Source: Pedobacter sp. B4-66
GTDB taxonomy: Bacteria > Bacteroidota > Bacteroidia > Sphingobacteriales > Sphingobacteriaceae
Reading direction: 5' to 3'
DNA: 64,000 nt
Assembly: GCF_018492665.1 (NCBI RefSeq)
Contig: NZ_JAFVME010000014.1
Span: 62,001-126,000, forward strand
The position numbers and the translations under genes are program-made. Numbering within the stretch: the first letter of the stretch is position 1; the number at the start of each line of letters is the position of its first letter. Below are positions 8,723 to 17,896 of the stretch, in pieces. A model generated the notes under the pieces. That model was given only the letters and a program-made list of their open reading frames with translations. It was not told where the DNA came from and did no database searches.

Positions 8723-10993
8723 TTACTGACCTACAAAACTGTAAACTTTACCCGCCACAGTTTTAAAGCCATACTTATATCCATTTTCGTCTTTGCTGTT
8801 TTTCACTGCAAAAACAGACTTCAAAGCATTAGGTACACGAAGATTACAATCTCCGCCAGATAAAGATTTCACAGACAACTTAACAATCTTTCCGTTTTTC
8901 CACTGCATATCAACAATTTCAAAATTACCTCTTGCCTTTAAACCTTTAACATCACCATTTGCCCATGCATTAGGTAAAGCAGGCAACAATTGAATTTCTC
9001 CTGTTTGACTCTGCAACAACATCTCTGCAACACCTGCAGTGTAGCCAAAGTTACCATCAATTTGGAATGGAGGATGTGCACAAAGCAAGTTGCTGTAAAT
9101 TCCACCACCTCCGTTATAATCAGTGCCAGATCCACCAGCAAGCTTAATAAAATTATTAAGGATAACATAAGCATGGTTGCCATCCTGCAACCTTGCCCAG
9201 AAGTTCATTTTCCAAGCCATAGACCATCCTGTCGATTCATCGCCCCTTGCCAACAAACTTACTTTAGCTGCCTTAGCAAGCTCAGGAGTTTGAGTAATAC
9301 TGATCTGTTTTCCAGGATGCAGCGCATAAAGATGCGAAACATGTCTGTGTTTATCAGTTGGGTCATCACGGTCAGTTTCCCATTCCTGTAACTGTCCCCA
9401 CTTACCAATTTTTGGTTTTAGCAATTTGCTTTTCAAGTCAGCAATATGAGCCTTATAATCTCCATCAATACCTAAAATATCAGCTGCTTCAATATAATTG
9501 GTAAACAAGTCGTAAATAATCTGCTGATCATGCGACACACCATCCTCTTTAGGGCCGTGCTCTGGCGACCAACCATTTGGAGCCACTATCGTCCCATCTG
9601 GTCTTCTCTTTAAATGATCATCCCAAAATTCAGAAACCTCCTTTAAAATTGGATAAGCAAATGTCTTTAGATAATTTTTATCTTTAGTAAAATCGTAATG
9701 TTCCCAAAGCGCCTGTGCATACCATGCACTACCCGGAGTATTCCATAAAAAACTATCGCCTCCAAAAACATTGTTTTCTGTTTTCACTGTCCATCCGCGT
9801 ACATCACCATATTCTTTCCTGGTATGTAATTTCGCAACTTCACGTATGCTATTTACGTAATCCAGATATGGAACATGACATTCCGAAAGATTAGTAGGCT
9901 CAGCAAGCCAGTAATTCATTTGGATATTGATGTTAGAATGGTAGTCGCTACCCCAAGGCGGATTTGAACTATTATTCCACAAGCCTTGCAAGTTGGCTGG
10001 TAACCCACCTTTACGCGAAGAACCAATCAACAAATATCTGCCGTACTGAAACAACAACGCTTCTAATTCCGGATCTGCTTGTTTATTATGATTGATAACC
10101 CGTGCTCCTGTTGGTAAACTTCGGTTAGCAGCGTTTGTTGCACCTAAATTCAATGATACCCTACCAAATAAGTTTTGGTAATCTTTCACATGATCAGCCA
10201 ACAACGTTTTATATGGCTTAGCAGCAACTAGATTTAAGATCTGCTTGATCCTAATACCAGGCTCCTCACCTTTCCAGTTTAACTCCCTTTTATTGCTATA
10301 ATTTGTTGCAGCTGTAAAGATTATGGTAATAGCATCGGCCTTATTAACCTTCAACTTTGCACTTCCGTTTTTATCCGAAATCACAGTGCTCGATCCGTTT
10401 TCTATTTTTACTAAAGCAGTCGCCTGATAGGTCATACCATTTCCAAGATGTCCGGTAAACGTTAAAGTTGTACCATCAACAGAAACTTGTGCGCCGTGAT
10501 CATCTTTAAGTCCAATAACAGCCGAGTAAGCATTTTTTTTATCGGCAGTATATCGAAGAACCATTACTTTGCTCGGAAAACTGCAGAAATACTCCCTGTT
10601 AAATTTGATATTGTCCTGTGAATAGTGAACCTTATGTAAGGCGGTATTTAGATCAAGCTCCCTTTTATAATTGGTAAAGCTCGAATCCCTACCCTCAAAA
10701 TCGATGAATATATCACCGAAAGCTTGGTAAGCTCCCCTGTCGTTTTCATCTCCTGACCATAAGGTATTGTCATTAAACTGAATGTGTTCTTGGCTAACCC
10801 CTCCAAAAACCATCCCGCCTATTCTGCCATTACCTATCGGATACGCTTCAGTCATCCAATCTTTGGCAGGCTTATTATCCCACAGTTTTAAGTCCTGTAC
10901 GACTTGCTCTGTTTTTTTTACCTGAGCAGTCAGACTAAGCTGAAATAGCAGGAAAATAAATAGTGCATAAATTTGTTTCTTGTGTGGTTTCAT
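8723..10993 (-). CDS. GH95 glycosidase (alpha-L-fucosidase / alpha-L-galactosidase type)
   Basis: The 756-residue exported protein (signal peptide up to LSLTAQ) carries GH95 signatures. The N-terminal domain contains GNGRIGGMVFGGVSQEHIQF. The catalytic (alpha/alpha)6 barrel contains SNINIQMNYW (two Asn that activate water in the family, near 354), SPEHGPKEDGVSHDQQ (general-acid Glu region) and FQIDGNFGYTAGVAEML (Asp near 646). GH95 enzymes hydrolyse terminal alpha-1,2-L-fucose or, in some members, alpha-L-galactose by inversion. Together with the adjacent rhamnosidase and a secreted esterase it forms a small deoxy-sugar release cluster on the minus strand, likely acting on plant cell-wall or exopolysaccharide side chains. 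Exact linkage is not decidable. Confidence 0.92.
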   Translation of the reverse strand: MKPHKKQIYALFIFLLFQLSLTAQVKKTEQVVQDLKLWDNKPAKDWMTEAYPIGNGRIGGMVFGGVSQEHIQFNDNTLWSGDENDRGAYQAFGDIFIDFEGRDSSFTNYKRELDLNTALHKVHYSQDNIKFNREYFCSFPSKVMVLRYTADKKNAYSAVIGLKDDHGAQVSVDGTTLTFTGHLGNGMTYQATALVKIENGSSTVISDKNGSAKLKVNKADAITIIFTAATNYSNKRELNWKGEEPGIRIKQILNLVAAKPYKTLLADHVKDYQNLFGRVSLNLGATNAANRSLPTGARVINHNKQADPELEALLFQYGRYLLIGSSRKGGLPANLQGLWNNSSNPPWGSDYHSNINIQMNYWLAEPTNLSECHVPYLDYVNSIREVAKLHTRKEYGDVRGWTVKTENNVFGGDSFLWNTPGSAWYAQALWEHYDFTKDKNYLKTFAYPILKEVSEFWDDHLKRRPDGTIVAPNGWSPEHGPKEDGVSHDQQIIYDLFTNYIEAADILGIDGDYKAHIADLKSKLLKPKIGKWGQLQEWETDRDDPTDKHRHVSHLYALHPGKQISITQTPELAKAAKVSLLARGDESTGWSMAWKMNFWARLQDGNHAYVILNNFIKLAGGSGTDYNGGGGIYSNLLCAHPPFQIDGNFGYTAGVAEMLLQSQTGEIQLLPALPNAWANGDVKGLKARGNFEIVDMQWKNGKIVKLSVKSLSGGDCNLRVPNALKSVFAVKNSKDENGYKYGFKTVAGKVYSFVGQ

Positions 10994-11130
10994 TTTGTGA
11001 TATACAGGTTTAGTGTAAAAAGTTCTTCAATAATACCTAAATAAAGCACAAGAAAATTCAGCGATTTTTACATCATCTTAAGGAATTTTAACATAGCACA
11101 GGTAATGATCACTGATAATACCTATAAATT

Positions 11131-12096
11131 TTAATCACCAATCCTCTTATAGAAATACTGTCTGTCAGCATTAATTAGTAGCTCCCTTTTGCGATTTTTG
11201 CCGGAAAACACAACATCCACCGGATCATTTTCATTTACAAAAAACTTATCATTTGCATAAGGCTTAAGCTCAATCACACCTTTTTTCCTAATCATAGTAA
11301 CTATTCCGGTTGTAACGGTAATCTTCAATGTATCATTGGCGAGATCATTATAATAAGAACCCTGATAAGTATCCAATATTTTCTGATCTACACGAACCTT
11401 GCTGTATTTAAACTTTTTGATGCCCGACATCCAGGTGTACAAACTATCTGTGTTGTAAGCTGAAGTCCAACTATCATGACCATCCTCAGGAAAAATAGTG
11501 AATTTAACTTCCGGATTAATAGGCTTCAATGCATCAACCATATCCTGACTCTGTTTTAGCGGAACAATATTATCTTTGCCACCATGAAAAACCCAAACTG
11601 GTGTATGTCTAATGGTCCAAACTTTAGATACATCCCCACCCCCACAAATCGGTATAACTGCAGCAAACATATTAGGGTATTTCATAGCCATATCCCAACT
11701 ACCATAACCGCCCATGCTCAAACCGGTTAAGTACAATCGATCCTCATCAATTCTATATTTCTTCTTAATGTCCTTCATCAAGCGCATTAAATCCGTGCTT
11801 TCCCAACGTTCTCCCTCTGGAACTTGTGGCGATACCACAATAAAAGGAAACTGTTCCCCATTGGCGATCAGCTTCGGCAAACCATTTACCGCCACCTTGT
11901 TTACATCATCTCCACGCTCACCGCTTCCATGTAAAAACAATACCATAGGAAATTTTTGTTGATCGTCTTTGTTATAGTTTTCAGGTAAATAAAGCAGGTA
12001 CTTTATTTCGTTGATATATTTTTCCTGAGTTTGCTGGGCAAAAGCAACGCTACACAACAAATTGAAAACGATAAGGAAAGAGAATAGGAGTTTCAT
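11131..12096 (-). CDS. Secreted alpha/beta-hydrolase, esterase/phospholipase-like
   Basis: The ATG at 12096 is preferred because MKLLFSFLIVFNLLCSVAFA is a clean signal peptide; the open frame extends 40 codons further without secretion logic. The 321-residue product shows the oxyanion segment LHGSGERG (55-62), the nucleophile elbow GLSMGG with Ser127, an acid at Asp175 (GGKDNIVP) and a catalytic His207 (DGHDSW). This is the dienelactone-hydrolase / feruloyl-esterase-like group often found with glycan-degrading enzymes, where it may remove acyl groups. A C-terminal segment of about 90 residues after the hydrolase core is predicted beta-rich and of unknown role. It lies 137 nt downstream of the GH95 start on the same strand. 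The substrate is unknown. Confidence 0.85.
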   Translation of the reverse strand: MKLLFSFLIVFNLLCSVAFAQQTQEKYINEIKYLLYLPENYNKDDQQKFPMVLFLHGSGERGDDVNKVAVNGLPKLIANGEQFPFIVVSPQVPEGERWESTDLMRLMKDIKKKYRIDEDRLYLTGLSMGGYGSWDMAMKYPNMFAAVIPICGGGDVSKVWTIRHTPVWVFHGGKDNIVPLKQSQDMVDALKPINPEVKFTIFPEDGHDSWTSAYNTDSLYTWMSGIKKFKYSKVRVDQKILDTYQGSYYNDLANDTLKITVTTGIVTMIRKKGVIELKPYANDKFFVNENDPVDVVFSGKNRKRELLINADRQYFYKRIGD

Positions 12097-12151
12097 ATTA
12101 AACAATTTAATAATCAGACTCTTAATATACGAGAATGTTACCAAATTATAT

Positions 12152-12730
12152 CTAAAACAATGACAATTGCTCATCTGAAAGCTGGCTAGGCTTGCTTTGA
12201 AATACAAACTCTTCAATTACGACAAACTGGCTATTACCCTCACGAACGCGAAGAACTATTCTGTCGCCGCAAAAGTTTAGATTTATTGCCTTGGACATAA
12301 AAAAGGTGTTTGCCACAGATAATTTTTCTGCATCCAGCTTTCTACCTATTGTTATATGAGGATTAGAACTGCTATGAGTCAACTTAACTTTCAGTCCTTT
12401 CTGAATCCTCTTCATAAGTGGCTTAAGTATAGTTTCCGATTCATTGTCCGGCAATAAACAAATTACACTATTTACCCCTTTTTCAAATGCACCTAGATGG
12501 TCAAATGTTAAGTTCAAAGGTGATTCAGTATCGCAAATATTATGTAGTTGAGATTTAACAACCTCCAATTGCCTTTCAGAATCTGCATTAAATTCACAAA
12601 TTGTGATATGGGCTTTTGAATTTCTACTTCCAAACCAACCAATTAAGGAGGCCAGGTCATCCTTCAAAGCCCTCACCTCATCCATTACAGTTCCAAAAGG
12701 ATATATCGCTACTGAATAAATCTTACTCAT
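12152..12730 (-). CDS. 2H phosphoesterase (2'-5' RNA ligase / cyclic phosphodiesterase fold)
   Basis: The 192-residue cytoplasmic protein has the two H-x-T motifs that define the 2H superfamily: KAHITICEF (His41, Thr43) and NPHITIGRK (His125, Thr127). These pairs face each other in the bilobal fold and cleave 2',3'-cyclic phosphates or related linkages in RNA or nucleotides. There is no signal peptide. A TATCTTTA box lies only 4 nt before the ATG, suggesting a very short or absent leader. It sits 17 nt downstream of the ccsBA stop, so read-through from ccsBA is also possible. The substrate is not predictable. Confidence 0.87.
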   Translation of the reverse strand: MSKIYSVAIYPFGTVMDEVRALKDDLASLIGWFGSRNSKAHITICEFNADSERQLEVVKSQLHNICDTESPLNLTFDHLGAFEKGVNSVICLLPDNESETILKPLMKRIQKGLKVKLTHSSSNPHITIGRKLDAEKLSVANTFFMSKAINLNFCGDRIVLRVREGNSQFVVIEEFVFQSKPSQLSDEQLSLF

Positions 12731-12747
12731 AACTTAAAGATATGAGA

Positions 12748-15700
12748 TTACTTCTTACTCCTGGCCTTATACCTTTTATAAGAAACAAATGCCAATGCAA
12801 AAACTACCGCCAGTGTAACATACACCCACGAAGGAATCGGTACAGGATCACCCTGCGCATACGAGTGCAAACCAGTTAAGTAGTAATTCACCCCAAAGTA
12901 AGTCATGATGATACTAGAGAAGGCCAAAAGTGACAACAAGTTAAACAAGTACTTACTTCTTAAGCCTGGAATTAAACGAACGTGCAACACAAACGCATAA
13001 ACAATAACTGAAATAAACGCCCATGTTTCTTTCGGATCCCAGCTCCAATAGCGTCCCCAACTCTCATTTGCCCACACACCACCTAAAAATGTACCTACAG
13101 TAAGTAAAAACAAACCTACCGTTAACGACATTTCATTAACAATTGTTAGCTCAGTTATCGAAGCCTTAACCTTTGCACCAATTTTATTGTTATCAATCAC
13201 ATAAAGTATCAATACCACCGTTCCAATCAATCCACTTAAACCAAAGAAACCATAACTAGAAGTAATAATTGCTACGTGAATCATCAGCCAGTACGACTTT
13301 AACACAGGAACCAATGGAGTAATCTGAGGATTCATCTGAGAACCGCCATGCGCAAAACCCATCAAAATCACAGCAATTAAACACCCCGCAGCAGGTATAA
13401 ACGCATTACTGTTTCTATACATCAGCAGGCCAGATAAAACACCTATCCAACTGATAAACAATACTGCTTCATAACCATTACTCCAAGGCTCATGCCCCGA
13501 AATGTACCACCGCGCTCCCAAACCAACAGCCTGCAAAGTTGCGGCAATGCCAATCAGTATTAAAACTACTTTAACCAGAGTATCAAGCGATTTAGAATTC
13601 TTAAACAGCTTCATAAAGGCAAGCGAAAGTATCACTACCCCTAAAATGGCATAAGTAATCATCAAATTCAGGAATATATTCCATGAATTATAACTGATTT
13701 CCCATTCTATTTTCGACTGTGAAGGCACTACACTCTTACCATATTTTTGTTGTGCATCACTAATATCTTTCAACGCGGCATCAGCCGAAGACCAGTTACC
13801 CGATACTTGCGCTTCATTTACAGACCTAACATAACGACTAATAGCACTTGGTTTAACCGAAATACTATCCAAATCAGTGATCGTCATAGCAATCCAGGTA
13901 TTATTCGCATCACCAATAATTGGAGAAACACGTAAATACTGACCATAAATCAATTGCTCCATAGCTTGTAGCTTATCATTCAGATCAATCACATCTTTAT
14001 CATAACTATTCTGTTCAGCCGGTTTCTTAGCAAATGCCTTTGCATAAGCGTCCTTTAATCTAAACTCAGCAGTTCCATCAGGATTAATCTTTATCAGATT
14101 TACCATCGAAGTATAACCTTCAGGACTCGCATTCACAGTTTTAAGTAAATCAGGACCACCTTTAGTATTTACCTTAATCAACGGAACGTTGATCCAGTTA
14201 AAAGGCATCGTCGAAATAGACAAGAAAAACTGATTAGCGTTTAACGTATGGAAACGATCCTTACGGTGTAATTTCCTAAGGATTTCAAGCGCCATCGTAT
14301 TAACAGGCTCAATCCTACCATCAATATTTTGCACCAATAAATGGCCAAATTTATCAGCATGAGCCGCATCAATTTTAATAGACGAAGCGAATTGTACCGG
14401 ATCTAAAGTTTTAGTCGGCAAAAACAGTTGCGTATCATTATGCTCATGTTTGTGTTCAGATGCGCCACTATCACCCGGCATCACAGCATTAGCCGCACTT
14501 GGTACAACATTGTGATTATGGTCGTGAACCTCACCATTTTCATGAACATGAGTAGTTGTACCATCAGTACCGTGCATATCTATCTTCTGACTAAAAGCTG
14601 CGCCAACAGGCAGGAAGAAAAGCAACAACAACAATGTTTTCGATTTAGAGATCGTTTTTAACTGCTCATTTAATTTCGAGAAATGAGTCCCTTTCCAGAA
14701 TAGCGTAACAAACATGCCTAAGAAAAGTAAAATATAACCAACATAAGTAACGTTTGTACCCAACGAATCATGGTTTACAGACAAAATAGTACCTTTTTCA
14801 TCCTCATCAAAACTTGCCTGAAAAAAGCGATAGCCCGAATGATCCAACACATGGTTCATAAATATTTTATACGGTGTTTCATTAGCTCCATCCATAATCA
14901 TTACATCAGAAGAGTAAGAGGCCGGACTATTACTACCCGGATATTTCTCCATCTTAAAATCTACCAATTTAAGTTCAAATGGCGCTTTATATATCTTAGA
15001 TCCATAAGCCATGGAAATCCTTAAACCACCAACTTCGCTTTGATGCTGGAAATTCGTCATCCCTTTTCCGCCGTAAAACGAAACCGTATCAACAGCAGTT
15101 GGTGTAGTGATTTGTACTTTCACCAAATCTAAATCATGCTCATGAGTTCTCTTATCTCCCTCAAAATACATAATACGACCCGGTATTGCAGGCTCAGGAA
15201 CAACAAATGCTAGTCCTCCATAAGTATACAAACTTCTTAAATTGAAAGGCTGAACAACATTATTACCAACAACAGGTTTTCTTTCCTGTGTAGCCATAAT
15301 CATATAATTACCCTCGTATGGAGAAGAAATCTGAAGCGCACCACTTGCATCTGATATATTAATTGCTCCCGGAGTTTCTTTGTTAAAAGAAACCAACATG
15401 TTCTGCATCAACTGCACACCACCTGTAGGAATATATTTATTTACACGTTTACCATTTTCAAGTACAACAAGGTGTAAGGTTGGCTTACCAGTAGTTCCCC
15501 GAACTAATGAATCCTGTGCTCTTGCATAAAAATCGACAACCTTTAACTTAACACGCTCTCCATTGTAATCGTACTCAGAGGTAAACGTCTTTTTAAAAGG
15601 CTTTAAATACACCGGAATGCGGTTAGAGGTTAAATTAGCAGGCACATCATCATAAGCAAGCGCCGCGTCATCTTTACCTATCTGCACCTTAATAAAGGTT

Positions 15701-16059
15701 TTATCAGAAATAATATCTTTACTAGATTCGCCTTCTCGGATGTGCATTGACCCCTCAAAACTTATGTATCTGGTGATATATCCACCAATAAAAATGAGCA
15801 CAAATGCAAGGTGGAATACCAATAAAGGCCATTTCTTACGTTGCAAAAGTTGGTACCTGCCAATGTTCCCAATAAAGTTCAACACCAGAATTACCATAAT
15901 CAATTCAAACCACCAACAGTCATAAATTAGTGCTTTAGCGACTGATGTGCCATAGTCATTTTCCACAAAAGTGGCCATAGCCATAGAAAAAGCATAAAGC
16001 AACAACATCACACCCGTGGTACGGGTTGAAACGAGAATTTTACCTAACCTTTGAATCAT
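12748..16059 (-). CDS. ccsBA: Cytochrome c biogenesis protein CcsBA (fused ResB-CcsA)
   Basis: This 1103-residue membrane protein is the fused System II haem transporter/ligase. The N-terminal ResB-like half has three early transmembrane helices and a large periplasmic domain. The CcsA half has many helices, with HGGSQMNPQITPLVP and the tryptophan-rich haem-handling motif WGRYWSWDPKETWAF at about 1001-1015, then a conserved FGVNYYLTGLHSYAQG end. It exports haem and attaches it to CxxCH motifs of periplasmic cytochromes, such as the two cytochrome-type proteins encoded at 21-27 kb. Unusual is a His/Asp/Glu-rich stretch at about residues 494-543 between the halves, with some 11 histidines. The next gene upstream on this strand is an L,D-transpeptidase. 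Confidence 0.95.
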   Translation of the reverse strand: MIQRLGKILVSTRTTGVMLLLYAFSMAMATFVENDYGTSVAKALIYDCWWFELIMVILVLNFIGNIGRYQLLQRKKWPLLVFHLAFVLIFIGGYITRYISFEGSMHIREGESSKDIISDKTFIKVQIGKDDAALAYDDVPANLTSNRIPVYLKPFKKTFTSEYDYNGERVKLKVVDFYARAQDSLVRGTTGKPTLHLVVLENGKRVNKYIPTGGVQLMQNMLVSFNKETPGAINISDASGALQISSPYEGNYMIMATQERKPVVGNNVVQPFNLRSLYTYGGLAFVVPEPAIPGRIMYFEGDKRTHEHDLDLVKVQITTPTAVDTVSFYGGKGMTNFQHQSEVGGLRISMAYGSKIYKAPFELKLVDFKMEKYPGSNSPASYSSDVMIMDGANETPYKIFMNHVLDHSGYRFFQASFDEDEKGTILSVNHDSLGTNVTYVGYILLFLGMFVTLFWKGTHFSKLNEQLKTISKSKTLLLLLFFLPVGAAFSQKIDMHGTDGTTTHVHENGEVHDHNHNVVPSAANAVMPGDSGASEHKHEHNDTQLFLPTKTLDPVQFASSIKIDAAHADKFGHLLVQNIDGRIEPVNTMALEILRKLHRKDRFHTLNANQFFLSISTMPFNWINVPLIKVNTKGGPDLLKTVNASPEGYTSMVNLIKINPDGTAEFRLKDAYAKAFAKKPAEQNSYDKDVIDLNDKLQAMEQLIYGQYLRVSPIIGDANNTWIAMTITDLDSISVKPSAISRYVRSVNEAQVSGNWSSADAALKDISDAQQKYGKSVVPSQSKIEWEISYNSWNIFLNLMITYAILGVVILSLAFMKLFKNSKSLDTLVKVVLILIGIAATLQAVGLGARWYISGHEPWSNGYEAVLFISWIGVLSGLLMYRNSNAFIPAAGCLIAVILMGFAHGGSQMNPQITPLVPVLKSYWLMIHVAIITSSYGFFGLSGLIGTVVLILYVIDNNKIGAKVKASITELTIVNEMSLTVGLFLLTVGTFLGGVWANESWGRYWSWDPKETWAFISVIVYAFVLHVRLIPGLRSKYLFNLLSLLAFSSIIMTYFGVNYYLTGLHSYAQGDPVPIPSWVYVTLAVVFALAFVSYKRYKARSKK

Positions 16060-16243
16060 TATTATTGTTTCTGTTTTTATTTCTACTGATAAGATTTTCT
16101 GAGCCTTACCCGAAAAAATGATTTGTGTATTATAATTGGTGGCAAAGATGCCCCTAGCAAATCAAAAAAAATAAGGGTAAATGAATTTATGGCAAAAATA
16201 AGACTAAAATCTATGTCATTCTCACAAAGAAATTACAGAAGCA

Positions 16244-17728
16244 CTAATAAAGCTGAGAAAACGGAAAAGATATCTTCCTATACAAAGCATCATCCAAACT
16301 ATAGATATCCTTAAAAACACGGACCTTCCCTTTTTCATCAACCTTGGCTGTACAGTAGTTAATCCAAACAGGTATTTTAACAGCCAGTCCGATATATTTT
16401 GCTTTCGGATAACCATTAGCCATTCCTTTCTTTATCTGATCAAACTTATCACCTTTACCAAATAACGCATAAGCTAGGTTCAAAGGCTGTTCCACGCGCA
16501 CACATCCATGACTTACCGCCCTTACATCTTGCTTAAAGGGCGATTGCACAGGAGTATCATGCAGATAAACACTGCTCTCATTATTAAATAAAAACTTAAT
16601 CCTGCCCAAAGGATTCTGCTCGCCAGGTTGCTGTTTAAAAGAATAAGCACCTGTTTCTTCAGTTTTCCAATCTATCGATTCAGGGTCATAAACCTGCTTG
16701 CCATTTTTATACACATTGATATCGTTATTGGCAAAATAGTACCTGTTCCTTTTAGCATAATTAATAATCTCGTTGCTGGCAATACTCTGCGGGATATTCC
16801 AAACCGGATTGATCTGTACACTATAAATCATGCTAGCCAATTGCGGAGTTTGCTTATTCTCTACTGGTTCTCCCACACAAACCTTCATACTAAGCACCGA
16901 TTTCCCACTATCTATTACATTCAATGTAAACTCCGGAATATTTACCACTACATACTTCTGGGCTGCAGGTTTGTTTTTCCACCTTAATCGTTCCAGATTT
17001 ACTACCAGCACACGATACATGGTATCATTTTCTACTCCACTTTCTGCTTTAAGTGCCTTTTGCAAAGCGATGTAATCAGGCTCTTTTGGCTGTACACTAT
17101 CCAAATAAGTTTTAATATCCTTTACTTCTAAGACCTGCATAATACTCATACTATCAGGTCTCAATGTTGGTGTGCTGTAATTTGAGTAAACCCTTGCCGG
17201 GTCTACAAGACCAAACTGCATGGCTATACTATACTTTATCATTACATCTGCCACTAGCAATTCCAACTCCATAGTATTCCGATAAACCTCTCGTTCTTTT
17301 ACCCGCGATTTTTTATCACTATAACTACCTAGCAAATCTTTTACACGGCTTATTGAGAAAACTTCTGGCGCTATTCCATGGAGATTAGCATTTATCAGGT
17401 AATCCTCTAAGGTTTGCAATTGATGCTCTGGCATAAACCTGGGGACAAGAACAGGCTGATAGTTGTTGCTTTTATAAAAAGAGTCTATCAGATCCGGATA
17501 GCTGAAAGCAAGATGTCGAGCCTCAAAAATCTTTTTAAACTCAGTAGCTACATCTATCCTATCTATTTGTTTAATAACGGGAGAGGCTACCTTATTTAGC
17601 TTAACTGGTGGAATTGAATTAAAACTACGTTTAACTGTACAAGAGAGACAAAACAGTGCACAAGTCATTACAATAATGGCTGTCTCCCTCCAAAAAGGGA
17701 GTTTGAGGGGGTGATCTGTCTGAAACAT
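16244..17728 (-). CDS. L,D-transpeptidase (YcbB/LdtD-like), probable lipoprotein
   Basis: The 494-residue protein ends in a YkuD catalytic domain with HDTPVQSPF and SHGCVRVEQPLNLA (nucleophile Cys409, His407); the central region resembles the scaffold and PG-binding domains of YcbB-type enzymes. It should form 3-3 crosslinks or attach proteins to peptidoglycan in the periplasm. A lipobox Leu-Ser-Cys follows a hydrophobic stretch at about 16-30. ATG 17728 is used; the internal ATG at 17668 would leave only nine residues before the lipid Cys, too short. The first 20 codons, however, come from a C/G-rich inverted-repeat-like stretch (CTCCCTCCAAAAAGGGAG), so the N-region may be repeat-derived. 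Confidence 0.9.
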   Translation of the reverse strand: MFQTDHPLKLPFWRETAIIVMTCALFCLSCTVKRSFNSIPPVKLNKVASPVIKQIDRIDVATEFKKIFEARHLAFSYPDLIDSFYKSNNYQPVLVPRFMPEHQLQTLEDYLINANLHGIAPEVFSISRVKDLLGSYSDKKSRVKEREVYRNTMELELLVADVMIKYSIAMQFGLVDPARVYSNYSTPTLRPDSMSIMQVLEVKDIKTYLDSVQPKEPDYIALQKALKAESGVENDTMYRVLVVNLERLRWKNKPAAQKYVVVNIPEFTLNVIDSGKSVLSMKVCVGEPVENKQTPQLASMIYSVQINPVWNIPQSIASNEIINYAKRNRYYFANNDINVYKNGKQVYDPESIDWKTEETGAYSFKQQPGEQNPLGRIKFLFNNESSVYLHDTPVQSPFKQDVRAVSHGCVRVEQPLNLAYALFGKGDKFDQIKKGMANGYPKAKYIGLAVKIPVWINYCTAKVDEKGKVRVFKDIYSLDDALYRKISFPFSQLY

Positions 17729-17769
17729 CTCGATGAGATTTGCTTAAGTCTAACAAACAACCGTTATAA

Positions 17770-17809
17770 GTTGTTTTATGAAATCACTACTGACAAGGCA
17801 TAAAACAAC
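17770..17809 (-). terminator. Inverted repeat, possible terminator of the DUF5916 gene
   Basis: GTTGTTTTATG (17770-17780) and CATAAAACAAC (17799-17809) form an 11-bp perfect stem with an 18-nt loop, about 90 nt after the DUF5916 stop and 40 nt before the L,D-transpeptidase start. The stem is AT-rich and the loop long, so it may be a weak terminator or a regulatory hairpin. Confidence 0.4.
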
Positions 17810-17896
17810 CCGCAACAAATTAATGCTGCAGGTCATTTAAATTAACGCTCTCATCACAAACGTACTCACCAATTATGAAGATTTGATGAAGATTTG

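Noticed and set aside
12097..12216. N-terminal extension of the secreted esterase
   Set aside because: The signal peptide begins at 12096; the extension would block export and overlaps the 2H phosphoesterase end.
16123..16314. Open frame of 63 codons between ccsBA and the L,D-transpeptidase
   Set aside because: It overlaps the 3' end of the L,D-transpeptidase gene and lacks any recognisable feature.
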